Shown here in pieces: positions 54,872-64,000 of a stretch of DNA of 64,000 nucleotides; the first letter of the stretch is position 1, and each line of letters opens with the position of its first letter. The DNA is from DASPHG01 sp963849605. GTDB taxonomy: Bacteria; Actinomycetota; Thermoleophilia; Solirubrobacterales; Thermoleophilaceae. Where the stretch lies: the NCBI GenBank assembly GCA_963849605.1, contig CAWKHX010000015.1:992001-1056000 (forward strand). The letters are read 5' to 3'. A program made the position numbers and the translations under genes. Below the pieces are notes generated by a model, which worked only from the letters and a program-made list of their open reading frames with translations, was not told the origin of the DNA and did not search any database.

Positions 54872-56512
54872 GTGGCCGAACCGCCCCGCCTGACGGACGC
54901 CGAGCGCTGGTACCGCGAGAAGTACGTGCAGACGCCCGAGCGCGAAGCGCTCTTCTCGACGATGAGCGGCGAGCCCGTCAACCCGCTCTACACCGAGGAG
55001 GACGCGAAGACCGAGCCGGGTTTCCCGGGCGAGTATCCCTACACGCGCGGGGTGTATCCGTCGATGTACCGCGGGCGCCTGTGGACGTTCCGCCAGTTCG
55101 CCGGGTTCGGCACGGCCGAGGAGACGAACGAGCGCTTCCGCTACCTGCTCGACCATGGCCAGACGGGCCTGTCGACCGCGTTCGACATGCCGTCGCTCAT
55201 GGGCCACGACTCCGACCATCCGCGCTCGGAGGGCGAGGTCGGCCGCGAGGGCGTAGCCATCGACTCGCTCGACGACATGGAGACTCTCTTCCAGGGGATC
55301 GACGTGGGCGAGGTGTCCACGTCGATGACGATCAACGCGCCCGCGTCGATCATGCTCGCCTTCTACGTCGTCGCCGCCGAGGAGAAGGGCGTCCCGCCGG
55401 AGCAGCTGAGCGGGACGATCCAGACGGACATCCTCAAGGAGTACATCGCCCAGAAGGAGTGGTGCTTCCCGATCGAGCCGGCGATGCGGCTCGTCACCGA
55501 CATGGTGGAGTTCTGCTCCCGGCGGATGCCGCGCTGGCATCCGATCTCGATCTCCGGCTACCACATTCGCGAGGCCGGCTCGACGGCGCAGCAGGAGCTC
55601 GCGTTCACGCTGAAGGACGGCTTCACCTACGTCGAGCGCGCGATCGAGCGGGGCGTGGACGTCGACGACTTCGCGCCGCGGCTCAGCTTCTTCTTCAACG
55701 CGCACATCGACTTCTTCGAGGAGATCGCGAAGTACCGCGCGGCGCGCCGGATCTGGTCGCGCGAGATGCGCGAGACCTACGGCGCGAAGGACGAGCGCTC
55801 ACTGCTGATGCGCTGCCACTCACAGACGGCCGGTGTGTCGCTGACCGCGCAGCAGCCGCTCAACAACATCGTCCGGACGGCGATCGAGGCGCTCGCGGGG
55901 GTCCTGGGCGGCACGCAGTCGCTGCACACGAACTCGTACGACGAGGCACTGGCGCTGCCGACGGAGGAGGCGGTGCGCGTTGCGCTGCGCACGCAGCAGA
56001 TCATCGCCCACGAGACCGGCGTGACGAACACGATCGACCCGCTCGGTGGCTCGTACTTCATCGAGGCGCTGACCGATCGGATGGAGGAGGCCGCCTACCA
56101 GTACTTCCGCAAGATCGACGAGCTCGGCGGGATGGTCGCGGCGGTGGAGCAGAACTACCCGCAGCGCGAGATCGCCGAGGCGTCGTTCCGATACCAGCAG
56201 GAGGTCGACTCGGGCCAGCGGATCATCGTGGGCGTGAACGACTACCGGCTCGACGGCGAGGAGGAGCACGAGCTCCACAGGGTCGATCCCACGCTCGAGG
56301 GCAAGCAGATCGGGCGTGTCCAGGCGGTGCGGGCGCGGCGTGACGGCGAGGCCGTCGAGGCGGCGCTGGAGACGCTACGCGCGGCCGCGGCGGGCGACAC
56401 GAACCTGATGGAGCCGCTGCTCGACTGCGCCCGGGCGCACTGCACGGAGGGCGAGATCGTCGAATCCCTCCAGCGCGTTTTCGGAACTTATACGGAGAGC
56501 CCGGTTTTCTAG
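54872..56512 (+). CDS. methylmalonyl-CoA mutase, catalytic subunit
   Basis: A 546-residue subunit for cobalamin-dependent carbon-skeleton rearrangement. The TIM-barrel start (RGVYPSMYRGRLWTFRQFAG, FGTAEETNERFRYLLDHGQT, GLSTAFDMPSLMGHDSD) and MTINAPASIMLAFYV, HPISISGYHIREAGSTA and RCHSQTAGVSLTAQQPLNNI are all present. The B12-binding domain is absent and is encoded by a separate gene at 58440, as in split mutases. Close relatives also include isobutyryl-CoA mutase, so the substrate is probable rather than proven. Confidence 0.92.
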   Translation: MAEPPRLTDAERWYREKYVQTPEREALFSTMSGEPVNPLYTEEDAKTEPGFPGEYPYTRGVYPSMYRGRLWTFRQFAGFGTAEETNERFRYLLDHGQTGLSTAFDMPSLMGHDSDHPRSEGEVGREGVAIDSLDDMETLFQGIDVGEVSTSMTINAPASIMLAFYVVAAEEKGVPPEQLSGTIQTDILKEYIAQKEWCFPIEPAMRLVTDMVEFCSRRMPRWHPISISGYHIREAGSTAQQELAFTLKDGFTYVERAIERGVDVDDFAPRLSFFFNAHIDFFEEIAKYRAARRIWSREMRETYGAKDERSLLMRCHSQTAGVSLTAQQPLNNIVRTAIEALAGVLGGTQSLHTNSYDEALALPTEEAVRVALRTQQIIAHETGVTNTIDPLGGSYFIEALTDRMEEAAYQYFRKIDELGGMVAAVEQNYPQREIAEASFRYQQEVDSGQRIIVGVNDYRLDGEEEHELHRVDPTLEGKQIGRVQAVRARRDGEAVEAALETLRAAAAGDTNLMEPLLDCARAHCTEGEIVESLQRVFGTYTESPVF

Positions 56513-56516
56513 GCGC

Positions 56517-56852
56517 ATGCGCCGAATCGTTCTCGCAGTAGCCATCACAGCGATCCTCGTCCCGCTCGCCCACGCCGCGACCACCGAGGTGAAGCTCAAG
56601 GACAACTTCTTCAAGCCCGACCGGGTGGAGATCGCCAAGGGAGACAAGGTCCTCTGGCGCTGGAAGGGCTCGGACCTCCACAACGTCGCCGGCATGAAGC
56701 CCGGCAGCGACAACATCGCCTTCGCGTCCGAGTTCAAGACGGATGGCAAGTACAGCCACCGGTTCGGCAAGGTCGGGACGTGGAAGCTCCTGTGCGAGAA
56801 CCATCCGCGCAAGATGCGGATGAAGGTCGTCGTCAGCCCACCGGGATCGTGA
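56517..56852 (+). CDS. secreted cupredoxin (plastocyanin-like)
   Basis: A 111-residue blue-copper-type protein with signal peptide RRIVLAVAITAILVPLAHAA. Copper ligands appear as the His of DLHNVAG near residue 58 and the Cys/His/Met of WKLLCENHPRKMRM near 92-103. It is 4 bases after the mutase gene and may be on the same transcript. It is probably a periplasmic or cell-wall electron carrier. Confidence 0.85.
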   Translation: MRRIVLAVAITAILVPLAHAATTEVKLKDNFFKPDRVEIAKGDKVLWRWKGSDLHNVAGMKPGSDNIAFASEFKTDGKYSHRFGKVGTWKLLCENHPRKMRMKVVVSPPGS

Positions 56853-58387
56853 CGCCGTACTCGGACTTGCCGTCCGCCTTGTCCCAGCGCGCGCGGTAGG
56901 TCGCCGGCCCCTGGTAGGGGGTGATCCGCAGGAAGAACCCCTTCGCGTCGGTCAGGAACGACGTCGTGTCGGACCCGCAGTTGGGGTCCCCGGCCGGGCG
57001 CGTCTCGTATGTCTGGACCGGGATCCAGGTGTCGTCGGGCCCGCTGCATCTCGACCTCGATCTTCTTGCGGCCCGAGTTCGGCCGCACCTGTCCGAACAG
57101 GACCACGAAGTCGCCACCGGGAAGCGACTGCCTCTCCGCCCAGAACGGCAGCTTGAACGCCTGGACCGCGGGCTTCGGCTCGCCGTTGTTGAAGTAGAGG
57201 CCGGTCTGCCAGTCGCGCGACTCCTCGATCGGGCCCCTTGCGCCCTCGGGCGGCTCGACGTCGTTCAGGAGGAACTGCGCGAATAGCGAGATGTCCTGCT
57301 GTTTCCACGCCAGGAAGGTCGCGAGCCCGTGATAGCGGGCCTGCTGGCGCAGGCTGACGCCGCGGATCACATCGGGCGGGTTGGTCTCGTACCCGTACTC
57401 GGTCACGAAGATCGGGAGACGGGTCGTGATGCGGCCGGTCCGGTAGAGGCTCTCGAGCTCGGTCGAGAGGCGGTCCAGGTCGCCCATCATCAGGTCGTCC
57501 GGGTTGGGGCTCGAGGCGTCCGGGCTGTCGTAGAGCGAGTAGGGGTGGTGCGCATAGCCGTCCGCCTGGAGCGGCTCGAAGTCTTCGCACTCCGGGCGCT
57601 CGAGCGGTTGGCCGCGGCGGTCGACACACGCGAGCTCGCGCAGGAAGCGGAGCGGGGGGATGCCGCGGGCGGGTCCGCGGGCGGAGGAGCCGAGCGCGGC
57701 CGTTCCGCCCAGCAGTACCTGGTTCTCCGAGTCAATCCGCTTGAGCGACGCGTAGGCCTCTTCGTGCATCTCGCGATAGACGTGCGGCGAGCGGGGCTCC
57801 CAGCTGCCGTTCACGCGTTCCCACTGCGGGAGCAGGAACGACGGGTGGTTCGGCTCGTTCCACGTTGTCCACAGGCGCACTGCCGGCAGCCGCCGCCCGG
57901 GTCGCTCGGGGTCGCGGTGCCTGCCGCTGTAGCGGCGCGCCACCGCTTCCGCGAACTGGCCGAAGAGCTGCGGGTCGGGTTTCCAGCGGTAGCGGCCGCG
58001 GCGTGCTCTTCGTTTGCGCTCGACCGCCCACCGCGGCGCCCAGAACGCGACGTCGATCTGGGGATCGAGCCCGGCCGTCGTCACCGCCCGGACCGCGCGG
58101 TCGAGCCGCGACCACTGCTCCTGCGGATACGCGTCGGGATCGGCGCCGTTGAACTGCGGTTTCTTCTTGGACTTCGGGTCGGGAGCGAGCACGTTCCAGC
58201 CGGCGGTCAGCCTGACGCGGTCGACCCCGAGCCTGGCCATACGCCGGGTCGCGGCCTGGACCTCGGCCGGCGTCCGGTGGAGCATGATCGCGTCGTCCTG
58301 CATCGTGACCGGCAGCGCGCGCGCATCGCCGCTCCCCCCGAGCGCCGCCGAAACCAGCATCGCCAAGCTGCAGGTCAGCGGATCCAC
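56833..58387 (-). CDS. secreted clan-A glycoside hydrolase (GH39/cellulase-like)
   Basis: GTG 58387 opens a signal peptide (LTCSLAMLVSAALGGSGDAR). The barrel carries VDRVRLTAGWNVLAP near residue 50, the acid/base Glu in LWTTWNEPNHPSFLLP near 170 and the nucleophile Glu in LPIFVTEYGYETNPPDV near 320. A C-terminal beta-domain follows, reached through one base shift near 57050 (DDTWIPVQTYETRPAGDPNC). About 517 codons. The sugar substrate is unknown. Its end overlaps the cupredoxin gene by 20 bases, and it separates the two mutase genes. Confidence 0.8.
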
Positions 58388-58423
58388 AGCCCGCAATTGA
58401 ACCCGACCTTGCGACGCGGCGCG

Positions 58424-58429
58424 TAGACT
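58424..58429 (+). promoter_or_regulatory. -10 box TAGACT for the mutase B12 subunit
   Basis: TAGACT lies 10 bases before ATG 58440, in the gap divergent from the glycosidase gene. Confidence 0.5.
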
Positions 58430-58439
58430 GCCGCCGCCG

Positions 58440-58841
58440 ATGGAAGGAAGCAAGATCAGAGTGGTGGTCGCGAAGCCGGGGCTCGACGGCCACGACCGCG
58501 GCGCCAAGATCATCGCCCGCGCGCTTCGCGACGCGGGGATGGAGGTGATCTACACGGGCCTCCACCAGACGCCCGAGCAGATCGCCGAGACCGTCATCCA
58601 GGAGGACGCGCACGCGGTCGGGCTGAGCATCCTGTCGGGCGCGCACATGACGCTCGTCCCGCGCGTGGTGGACCTGCTGAAGCAGCAGGGGGCCGACGAC
58701 GTGGTGGTGACGGTGGGGGGCACGATCCCGGCGGAGGACATCGACGAGCTGAAGGAGCTGGGCGTGTCCGAGGTATTCACCCCGGGCGCCTCGACGCAGG
58801 AGATCGTGGATTACATCCGCGGCGCGGTTGCGTCACCCTAA
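58440..58841 (+). CDS. cobalamin-binding subunit of methylmalonyl-CoA mutase
   Basis: A 133-residue B12-binding domain. The D-x-H-x-x-G motif that donates the histidine to cobalt is DGHDRG near residue 17; SILSGAHMT and GGTIP complete the nucleotide-tail pocket. It starts IRVVVAKPGLDGHDRGAKII. It pairs with the catalytic subunit at 54872. Having its own promoter and being split by an opposing gene is unusual. Confidence 0.92.
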   Translation: MEGSKIRVVVAKPGLDGHDRGAKIIARALRDAGMEVIYTGLHQTPEQIAETVIQEDAHAVGLSILSGAHMTLVPRVVDLLKQQGADDVVVTVGGTIPAEDIDELKELGVSEVFTPGASTQEIVDYIRGAVASP

Positions 58842-58972
58842 CCGCGGTTTTTTGAACTAAGCGGGGGTTAGCTCACCAGTTTGAGGGGTTCGGACCCTCC
58901 TCCATCCGAACGATGTCCAGACGCGCGTAAAAGGCCTTAACTCACCAAGGGCGCGGCGTCGATGCAGCACCC
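58842..58972 (+). promoter_or_regulatory. region before the first collagen-like gene
   Basis: A hairpin GAGGGGTTCG-GACCCTC (about 58882-58898) may end the mutase transcript. ATGTCCAGAC (58914-58923) recurs as GTGTCCAGAC ahead of the second collagen-like gene (about 60936-60945), a possible shared regulatory element. Confidence 0.35.
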
Positions 58973-60859
58973 GTGAGCAACTTGGCGCGGATGCGCTTCC
59001 TGGTCTGGGTCGCCGCCGCTGCGGTGCTCCTGTTCGCAGCCCCCGCACCTGGAGCGACGAGCTTTGCATCGCTCGCGCGGAAGGGCGTCGCGAGTGCTGC
59101 TCACGCGCTTGGGATCGCGAAGGCCGCGAAAAAGCGGGCGAAGGCCGCGACGGAACACGCGCAGGTCGCGATGACTCGCGCCGACGAAGCACTCGACTAC
59201 GCGGAGACGATCGAGGAGGGCTCGGAGGGGCCGCCCGGTCCGGAGGGTCCCGCAGGGCCTCGAGGCGCGACCGGCCCGAAGGGCGCGACCGGCGCTGCCG
59301 GCCCGCAGGGCTCGACGGGCGCCACCGGTCTGCAGGGTCCGGCCGGCGCGCAGGGGGCGGCTGGCGCGCAAGGGACGGCTGGTCCTCAGGGTCCGGCCGG
59401 CGCTGACGGTCAGGACGGGGCGGACGGCTTGAATGGGGTTGATGGTGCGCAGGGTCCGGCCGGTCCGGCCGGACCGCAGGGTGTGGCTGGTGCGCAAGGT
59501 GTGGCTGGTGCGCAGGGTCCGGCCGGTGCGCAGGGTCCGGCTGGCGCCCAGGGTCCGCAAGGCCCGGCTGGCGCGGATGGCCAGGACGGCGCGCAGGGTC
59601 CGGCTGGTGCTGACGGTCAGGACGGCGCGGATGGCTTGAATGGTGTCGACGGCGCGCAGGGCTCGCAGGGTCCGGCCGGTGCGCAGGGTCCGGCTGGCGC
59701 CCAGGGTCCGCAAGGCCCGGCTGGCGCGGATGGCCAGGACGGCGCGCAGGGTCCGGCTGGTGCTGACGGTCAGGCCGGTGCGGATGGCTTGAATGGTGTC
59801 GACGGCGCGCAGGGCTCGCAGGGTCCGGCCGGTGCGCAGGGTCCGGCTGGCGCCCAGGGTCCGCAAGGCCCGGCTGGCGCGGATGGCCAGGACGGCGCGC
59901 AGGGTCCGGCTGGTGCTGACGGTCAGGCCGGTGCGGATGGCTTGAATGGTGTCGACGGCGCGCAGGGCTCGCAGGGTCCGGCCGGTGCGCAGGGTCCGGC
60001 TGGCGCCCAGGGTCCGCAAGGCCCGGCTGGCGCGGATGGCCAGGACGGCGCGCAGGGTCCTGCTGGTGCGCAGGGTCCGGCTGGCGCTCAGGGCTCGCAG
60101 GGTCCTGCTGGTGCTGACGGTCAGGACGGTGCGGATGGCTTGAACGGTGTCGATGGTGCGCAGGGTCCGGCTGGCGCTCAGGGTCCGCAGGGTCCTGCTG
60201 GTGCTGACGGTCAGGACGGCGCGGATGGCTTGAACGGTGTCGATGGTGTCCAGGGCCCGCAGGGTCCGGCCGGTCCGCAGGGGGCGACTGGCGCGACCGG
60301 CGCGACCGGCGCGACTGGCGCGGCCGGCGCGGCCGGCGCGAATGGGCGCAGCTACAACTGGAGGGGCACCTGGAATATCGCGACGGCGTACGCGGTGGAC
60401 GACACCGTGAGCAGGAACGGCAGCTCCTACGTCGCGATCGCGTCGACGACGGGCGATGCGCCGGAGTCGAGCCCGACGAAGTGGTCGCTGATGGCTCAGA
60501 AGGGCGACACGGGGGACACGGGGGCGACGGGGGCCACGGGGTCGCAGGGTCCGGCCGGCGCGGACGCCACCAACCTGTGGGCGGTCGTCAACTCGACCGG
60601 CACGCTTGCTCGTGGCCAGGGCGTCGACTCAGTAACCAAGACCGCGACCGGCAGGTACCGCGTCGACTTCAACCAGGCGGTCGACCAGTGCGCCTACATT
60701 GCGAACGTGGCGCAGACGGGCACGGGCGTTCCGGCGACGCTCGACGGACTGTTGCAGCCGGGCGGCGACTCGACCGGCACTGACCGGGTCATGGTCTACA
60801 CGTGGAACACGAGCTTGACCGCGACGGACAAGCCTTTCCACCTCGCGGTTTTCTGTTAG
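58973..60859 (+). CDS. secreted collagen-like protein with chitin-binding-type module
   Basis: An intact 628-residue protein. N-terminal signal peptide (FLVWVAAAAVLLFAAPAPGA), then a helical domain (SFASLARKGVASAAHALGIA, ALDYAETIEE) shared with the next gene. A Gly-X-Y collagen region runs from about residue 84 to 460, ending in GAT-rich triplets. Then a CBM5/12-like module (SYNWRGTWNIATAYAVDDTV, SRNGSSYVAI), a second short collagen segment, and a beta-rich C-terminal domain ending PFHLAVFC. It is probably a trimeric surface fibre with a binding head. Confidence 0.85.
   Translation: MSNLARMRFLVWVAAAAVLLFAAPAPGATSFASLARKGVASAAHALGIAKAAKKRAKAATEHAQVAMTRADEALDYAETIEEGSEGPPGPEGPAGPRGATGPKGATGAAGPQGSTGATGLQGPAGAQGAAGAQGTAGPQGPAGADGQDGADGLNGVDGAQGPAGPAGPQGVAGAQGVAGAQGPAGAQGPAGAQGPQGPAGADGQDGAQGPAGADGQDGADGLNGVDGAQGSQGPAGAQGPAGAQGPQGPAGADGQDGAQGPAGADGQAGADGLNGVDGAQGSQGPAGAQGPAGAQGPQGPAGADGQDGAQGPAGADGQAGADGLNGVDGAQGSQGPAGAQGPAGAQGPQGPAGADGQDGAQGPAGAQGPAGAQGSQGPAGADGQDGADGLNGVDGAQGPAGAQGPQGPAGADGQDGADGLNGVDGVQGPQGPAGPQGATGATGATGATGAAGAAGANGRSYNWRGTWNIATAYAVDDTVSRNGSSYVAIASTTGDAPESSPTKWSLMAQKGDTGDTGATGATGSQGPAGADATNLWAVVNSTGTLARGQGVDSVTKTATGRYRVDFNQAVDQCAYIANVAQTGTGVPATLDGLLQPGGDSTGTDRVMVYTWNTSLTATDKPFHLAVFC
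59626..60084 (+). repeat. three tandem 153-bp units in the collagen region
   Basis: A 51-residue unit (17 Gly-X-Y triplets starting GADGLNGVDGAQGSQGPAG) recurs at about 59626, 59779 and 59932 with almost no base changes. This implies very recent duplication; copy number may vary between strains or be mis-assembled. Confidence 0.8.
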
Positions 60860-60994
60860 CGCGGCTGCGCCGTCGCCCCCTAAGCCAGTTAGGCATCCCG
60901 TCCCCCAAATGGGTTCGCGGTGAGGTCGTCCAAAGGTGTCCAGACTGGGCATCACTAACTAAAACAAGCATCAGCGGGGGCCGATCTGCCACGC

Positions 60995-63900
60995 ATGATG
61001 CGCCTGAAGGCTGCCCGCCTGCTCGTTTTCGTAGCCGTGGGCTCCACCCTCCTCTTCGCCGCTCCCGCCCCGGGAGCCACCAGCTTTGCGTCCCTCGCCC
61101 GCAAGGGCCTTAAGAGCGCCACCCAGGCGCTCGGCCTTGCGAAGGCCGCCGACAAGCGGTCGAAGGTTGCGATGGACCGCGCCGACGAGGCGCTCGACTT
61201 CGCCGAGGAGATGCAGATGGGCACCACCGGCCCTGAGGGGCCTGCCGGCCCGGAGGGCCCCGCGGGTCCGCAGGGCGCTACCGGGGCGACCGGTCCGAAG
61301 GGCGCTACTGGCGCCAAGGGGGCCACCGGCGCGACGGGTCTGACGGGTCTACAGGGCGTTCAGGGCCTCCAGGGCCTGCAGGGCATCCAGGGCGTGCAGG
61401 GCGACGCGTGCCTGCCCACCAACCCGCTTTGTGTCGGCCCGCAGGGCGACACGGGGCCGCAGGGTGCGGTTGGTCCGCAGGGTCCGCAGGGCTCCCAGGG
61501 TCCGCAGGGCGTCCAGGGCGTTCAGGGCATCCAGGGTCCGCAGGGCGCGACCGGTCCGCAGGGTCCGCAGGGCGACGCGTGCCTGCCCTCCGACCCGGCC
61601 TGTGTCGGCCCGCAGGGCGACACGGGGCCGCAGGGTGCGACGGGTCCGCAGGGCCCGCAAGGAATTCAGGGCGTCCAGGGAATTCAGGGCGACACCGGTG
61701 CCCAGGGTCCGGTCGGGCCGCAGGGCGCGACCGGTCCGCAGGGCGCGCAGGGTCCGCAGGGCGACGCGTGCCTTTCGTCGGATCCGGCGTGTGTCGGTCC
61801 GCAGGGCGAGCAGGGTCTTCAGGGCGAGCAGGGTGACCAGGGTGACCAGGGCATCCAGGGCATCCAGGGCGTTCAGGGTCCGCAGGGCGCGACCGGTCCG
61901 CAGGGTCCGCAGGGCGCGCAGGGTCCGCAGGGCGATCCGTGCCTCTCGTCGGATCCGGCGTGTGTCGGTCCGCAGGGCGACACGGGTCCGCAGGGCGCAA
62001 CGGGGCCGCAGGGTCCGCAGGGCGCGACTGGTGCTCAGGGTCCGCAGGGTCTTCAGGGCGACACCGGTGACACGGGCGCGACCGGAGCGACCGGGGCCAC
62101 CGGAGCCCAGGGCATCCAGGGCATCCAGGGCATTCAGGGTCCGCAGGGCGCGACCGGTCCGCAGGGTCCGCAGGGCGATCAGGGTCCGCAGGGCGATCCG
62201 TGCCTTTCGTCGGATCCGGCGTGTGTCGGTCCGCAGGGCGACACGGGTCCGCAGGGCGCGACGGGTCCGCAGGGTCCGCAGGGCGCGCAGGGTCCGCAGG
62301 GCGCGCAGGGTCCGCAGGGCCGCAGGGTCTTCAGGGCGACCAGGGTGACCAGGGCGACCAGGGCATGCAGGGTACCAGGGTGCGCAGGGCGACACCGGTC
62401 CGCAGGGCGATCCCGGCCTCAACTGGCGCGGCGCATGGGAAAGCACGAACTCGTACAGCCCTGACGACGCCGTGAGCTACCAGGGCTCGAGCTACCGCGC
62501 GACTGCCGAAGTGCCGGGAGACTCGACCGACCCGGCCGCCGACCCGGGCAGCTGGGATGTGCTCGCCGAGAAGGGCGCCGACGCCAGCAACGGGCCGTGG
62601 GACAGCTCGGACATCGTGGACGACAGCCTCGAGAGCGTGGACATCATGGACGGCACGCTGACGGGGTCCGACATCGCTGACCTGGCCATCACCGCCGCGG
62701 AGCTGGCGGACGGTGCCGTGGGCAACGCCAAGCTCGCCGGCGACGCGGTCACGACCGACAAGATCGCCGACGGAGCCGTGGGCGACGCCGATCTCGCCGA
62801 TCTCGCGGTCACGACCGCGAAGATCGACGACCTGGCCGTGAACGCCTCGAAGCTCGCCGACGACGCGGTCACGACCGCGAAGATCCTCGACGGCACGATC
62901 GGGTCCGGCGACCTCGCGAACCTCGCCGTGACGAACGGCAAGCTCGCCACCGACGCGGTGACGAGCAGCAAGATCCTCGACGGCACGATTGACCTCCGGC
63001 GACCTCGCGAACCTCGCCGTGACGAACGGCAAGCTCGGCGCGGACGCGGTCACGACCGACAAGATCAGCGACGGCGCTGTGGGCAATGCCGACCTCGCGA
63101 ACGGCGCGGTGACGAACGGCAAGCTCGGCGCGGACGCGGTCACGACGGACAAGATCACCGACGGCACCGTCGGTAGCGCGGACATCGCGGACCTGGGCGT
63201 CGCCACCGGCGACCTCGCGAACCTCTCTGTCACGACCGGCAAGATCGCCGACCTCGCGGTCGACGCCGCGAAGCTTGCCGATCTTGCGGTCACGACCGCG
63301 AAGATCGACAACCTGGCCGTTGACGCCTCGAAGCTCGCCGCCGACGCGGTCACGACCGCGAAGATCCTCGACGGCACCGTCGGGTCCGGCGACCTCGCGA
63401 ACCTCGCCGTCACCAACGGCAAGCTCGCCACCGACGCGGTCACGAGCGCGAAGATCCTCGACGGCACGATCGCCTCCGGCGACCTCGCGAACCTCGCCGT
63501 CACGAACGGCAAGCTCGCCGCGGACGCGGTCACGACCGACAAGATCACCGACGGCGCTGTGGGCAATGCCGACCTCGCGAACGGCGCGGTGACGAACGGC
63601 AAGCTCGGCGCGGACGCGGTCACGACGGACAAGATCACCGACGGCGCCGTCGGTAGCGCGGACATCGCGGATCTTGGCGTTGCGACCGGCGACCTCGCCA
63701 ACACCTCCGTCACGACCGGGAAGATCGCCGACAGCGCGATCACGAGCGTGAAGATCGCCGACCTCGGGATCGCCACCGGCGATCTTGCGGACAGCTCCGT
63801 GACCAGCGCGAAGATCGCAGGACCTGGGCGTGGCGACCGCCGACATCGCCGACCTCAACGTGACCACCGGCAAGCTGGCCGATCTCGCCGTCAGCACGGC

Positions 63901-64000
63901 CAAGATCGCCGACACCGCGGTCACGAACGCCAAGCTCGGCGGCAACGCGGTCGACAGCTCGAAGATCTCGGACGGCACCGTCTTGCGAACGACCTGGCCA
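60995..64000 (+). CDS. secreted collagen-like fibre protein with repetitive stalk, partial
   Basis: Paralogue of the previous gene: signal peptide (LLVFVAVGSTLLFAAPAPGA) and the same helical domain (TSFASLARKGLKSATQALGL). A collagen region follows with five inserted C-x6-C cassettes (CLPTNPLC, CLPSDPAC, CLSSDPAC). After shifts near 62320 and 62370 a CBM5/12-like module appears (LNWRGAWESTNSYSPDDAVS), then a long stalk of about 11-residue units (LADDAVTTAKILDGTI, LAVTNGKLATDAVTS) typical of beta-helical fibre shafts. Further single-base errors lie near 62992 and 63822. The gene runs off the right edge. Confidence 0.75.
61403..62230 (+). repeat. five cysteine cassettes interrupting the collagen repeat
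   Basis: Cassettes begin at 61403, 61574, 61763, 61934 and 62195. Spacings (171, 189, 171, 261) are all multiples of 9, so Gly-X-Y phase is kept. Each holds C-x6-C with a conserved VGPQGD flank. Confidence 0.75.
62660..64000 (+). repeat. fibre-shaft repeats with a 480-bp higher-order unit
   Basis: Short units of about 33 bp pair as AVTT-KI/ADLAV and LANGAVTNGKL. On top of this, a block near 62820 recurs near 63301, and a block of about 200 bases near 63041 recurs near 63521, giving a higher-order period of about 480 bp (160 residues). Confidence 0.7.

Noticed and set aside
59400..60300. CRISPR-like tandem repeats
   Set aside because: Units are 153 bp, in frame, without unique spacers, and encode collagen triplets.
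61349..62446. 365-codon minus-strand repetitive ORF
   Set aside because: Mirror image of the collagen repeats; its periodic Leu-Arg-Thr pattern follows from Gly-X-Y codons.
62660..64000. Phage tail-fibre gene of a prophage
   Set aside because: The shaft repeats look similar, but the gene has a Sec signal peptide and a collagen paralogue next to it, and no other phage gene is present.

Overview
The window reads as chromosomal DNA of a high-GC actinobacterium, most likely of the Thermoleophilia/Solirubrobacterales type. This rests on GC-rich codon use, many GTG starts, split methylmalonyl-CoA mutase, WS/DGAT acyltransferase, collagen-like secreted proteins, and many genes with a TANNNT box 5-10 bases before the start codon (leaderless transcription). 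No rRNA or tRNA gene was recognised. Taxonomy is inference; no marker gene is present.

The sequence carries many single-base frameshifts. Genes such as hsdR, hsdS, hsdM, the DUF91-like nuclease and the glycosylase keep their full expected span while the frame jumps repeatedly. Housekeeping genes elsewhere (cfa, GH20, GH13, GGDEF/EAL) carry one to three jumps, while 35-51 kb is nearly clean. This looks more like residual indel errors in a long-read or metagenomic assembly than gene decay.

Region 1-1.6 kb: a secreted beta-sandwich protein, a possible small membrane ORF, and a small basic protein. Region 1.6-16.2 kb: a defence-like island. It holds a type I restriction-modification operon (hsdR-hsdS-hsdM), then a DUF91/NucS-like nuclease overlapping a uracil-DNA-glycosylase-like gene. 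Next is a seven-gene minus-strand operon: a membrane protein, three tiny acidic/proline-rich proteins, two unknowns, and a PD-(D/E)XK restriction-like nuclease. Divergent from it, across 102 bp, is a plus-strand row: TIR-like DUF1863, a RipA-like membrane protein, a DUF7701-like protein, an unknown with a possible nuclease core, and a class III cyclase-like protein. This pair of divergent modules is the best candidate for an undescribed system.

Region 16.2-32.8 kb: alpha/beta hydrolase, RCK/TrkA-type channel protein, PAS-GGDEF-EAL-GAF signalling protein, beta-propeller-like protein, CFA synthase, secreted metallophosphatase with five Ig-like repeats, HesB-like protein, RTX protein, WS/DGAT, homocysteine methyltransferase, lipoprotein and GH20 hexosaminidase.

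Region 32.8-42.6 kb: two cspA genes, each with a hairpin that buries the Shine-Dalgarno sequence and each near a small basic paralogue, then a DEAD-box helicase and a fatty-acid desaturase. This suggests a cold-response cluster. A GH13 glucosidase plus a sugar ABC importer sits between the two cspA genes. Region 42.6-46.6 kb: a complete polyamine-type ABC operon (potADBC).

Region 46.5-58.9 kb: GST, PepA, thiolase, hydrolase, HAD phosphatase, CAP protein, both methylmalonyl-CoA mutase subunits, a cupredoxin and a secreted clan-A glycosidase. Region 58.9-64 kb: two paralogous collagen-like secreted proteins. The second runs into a long repetitive stalk that continues past the right edge.
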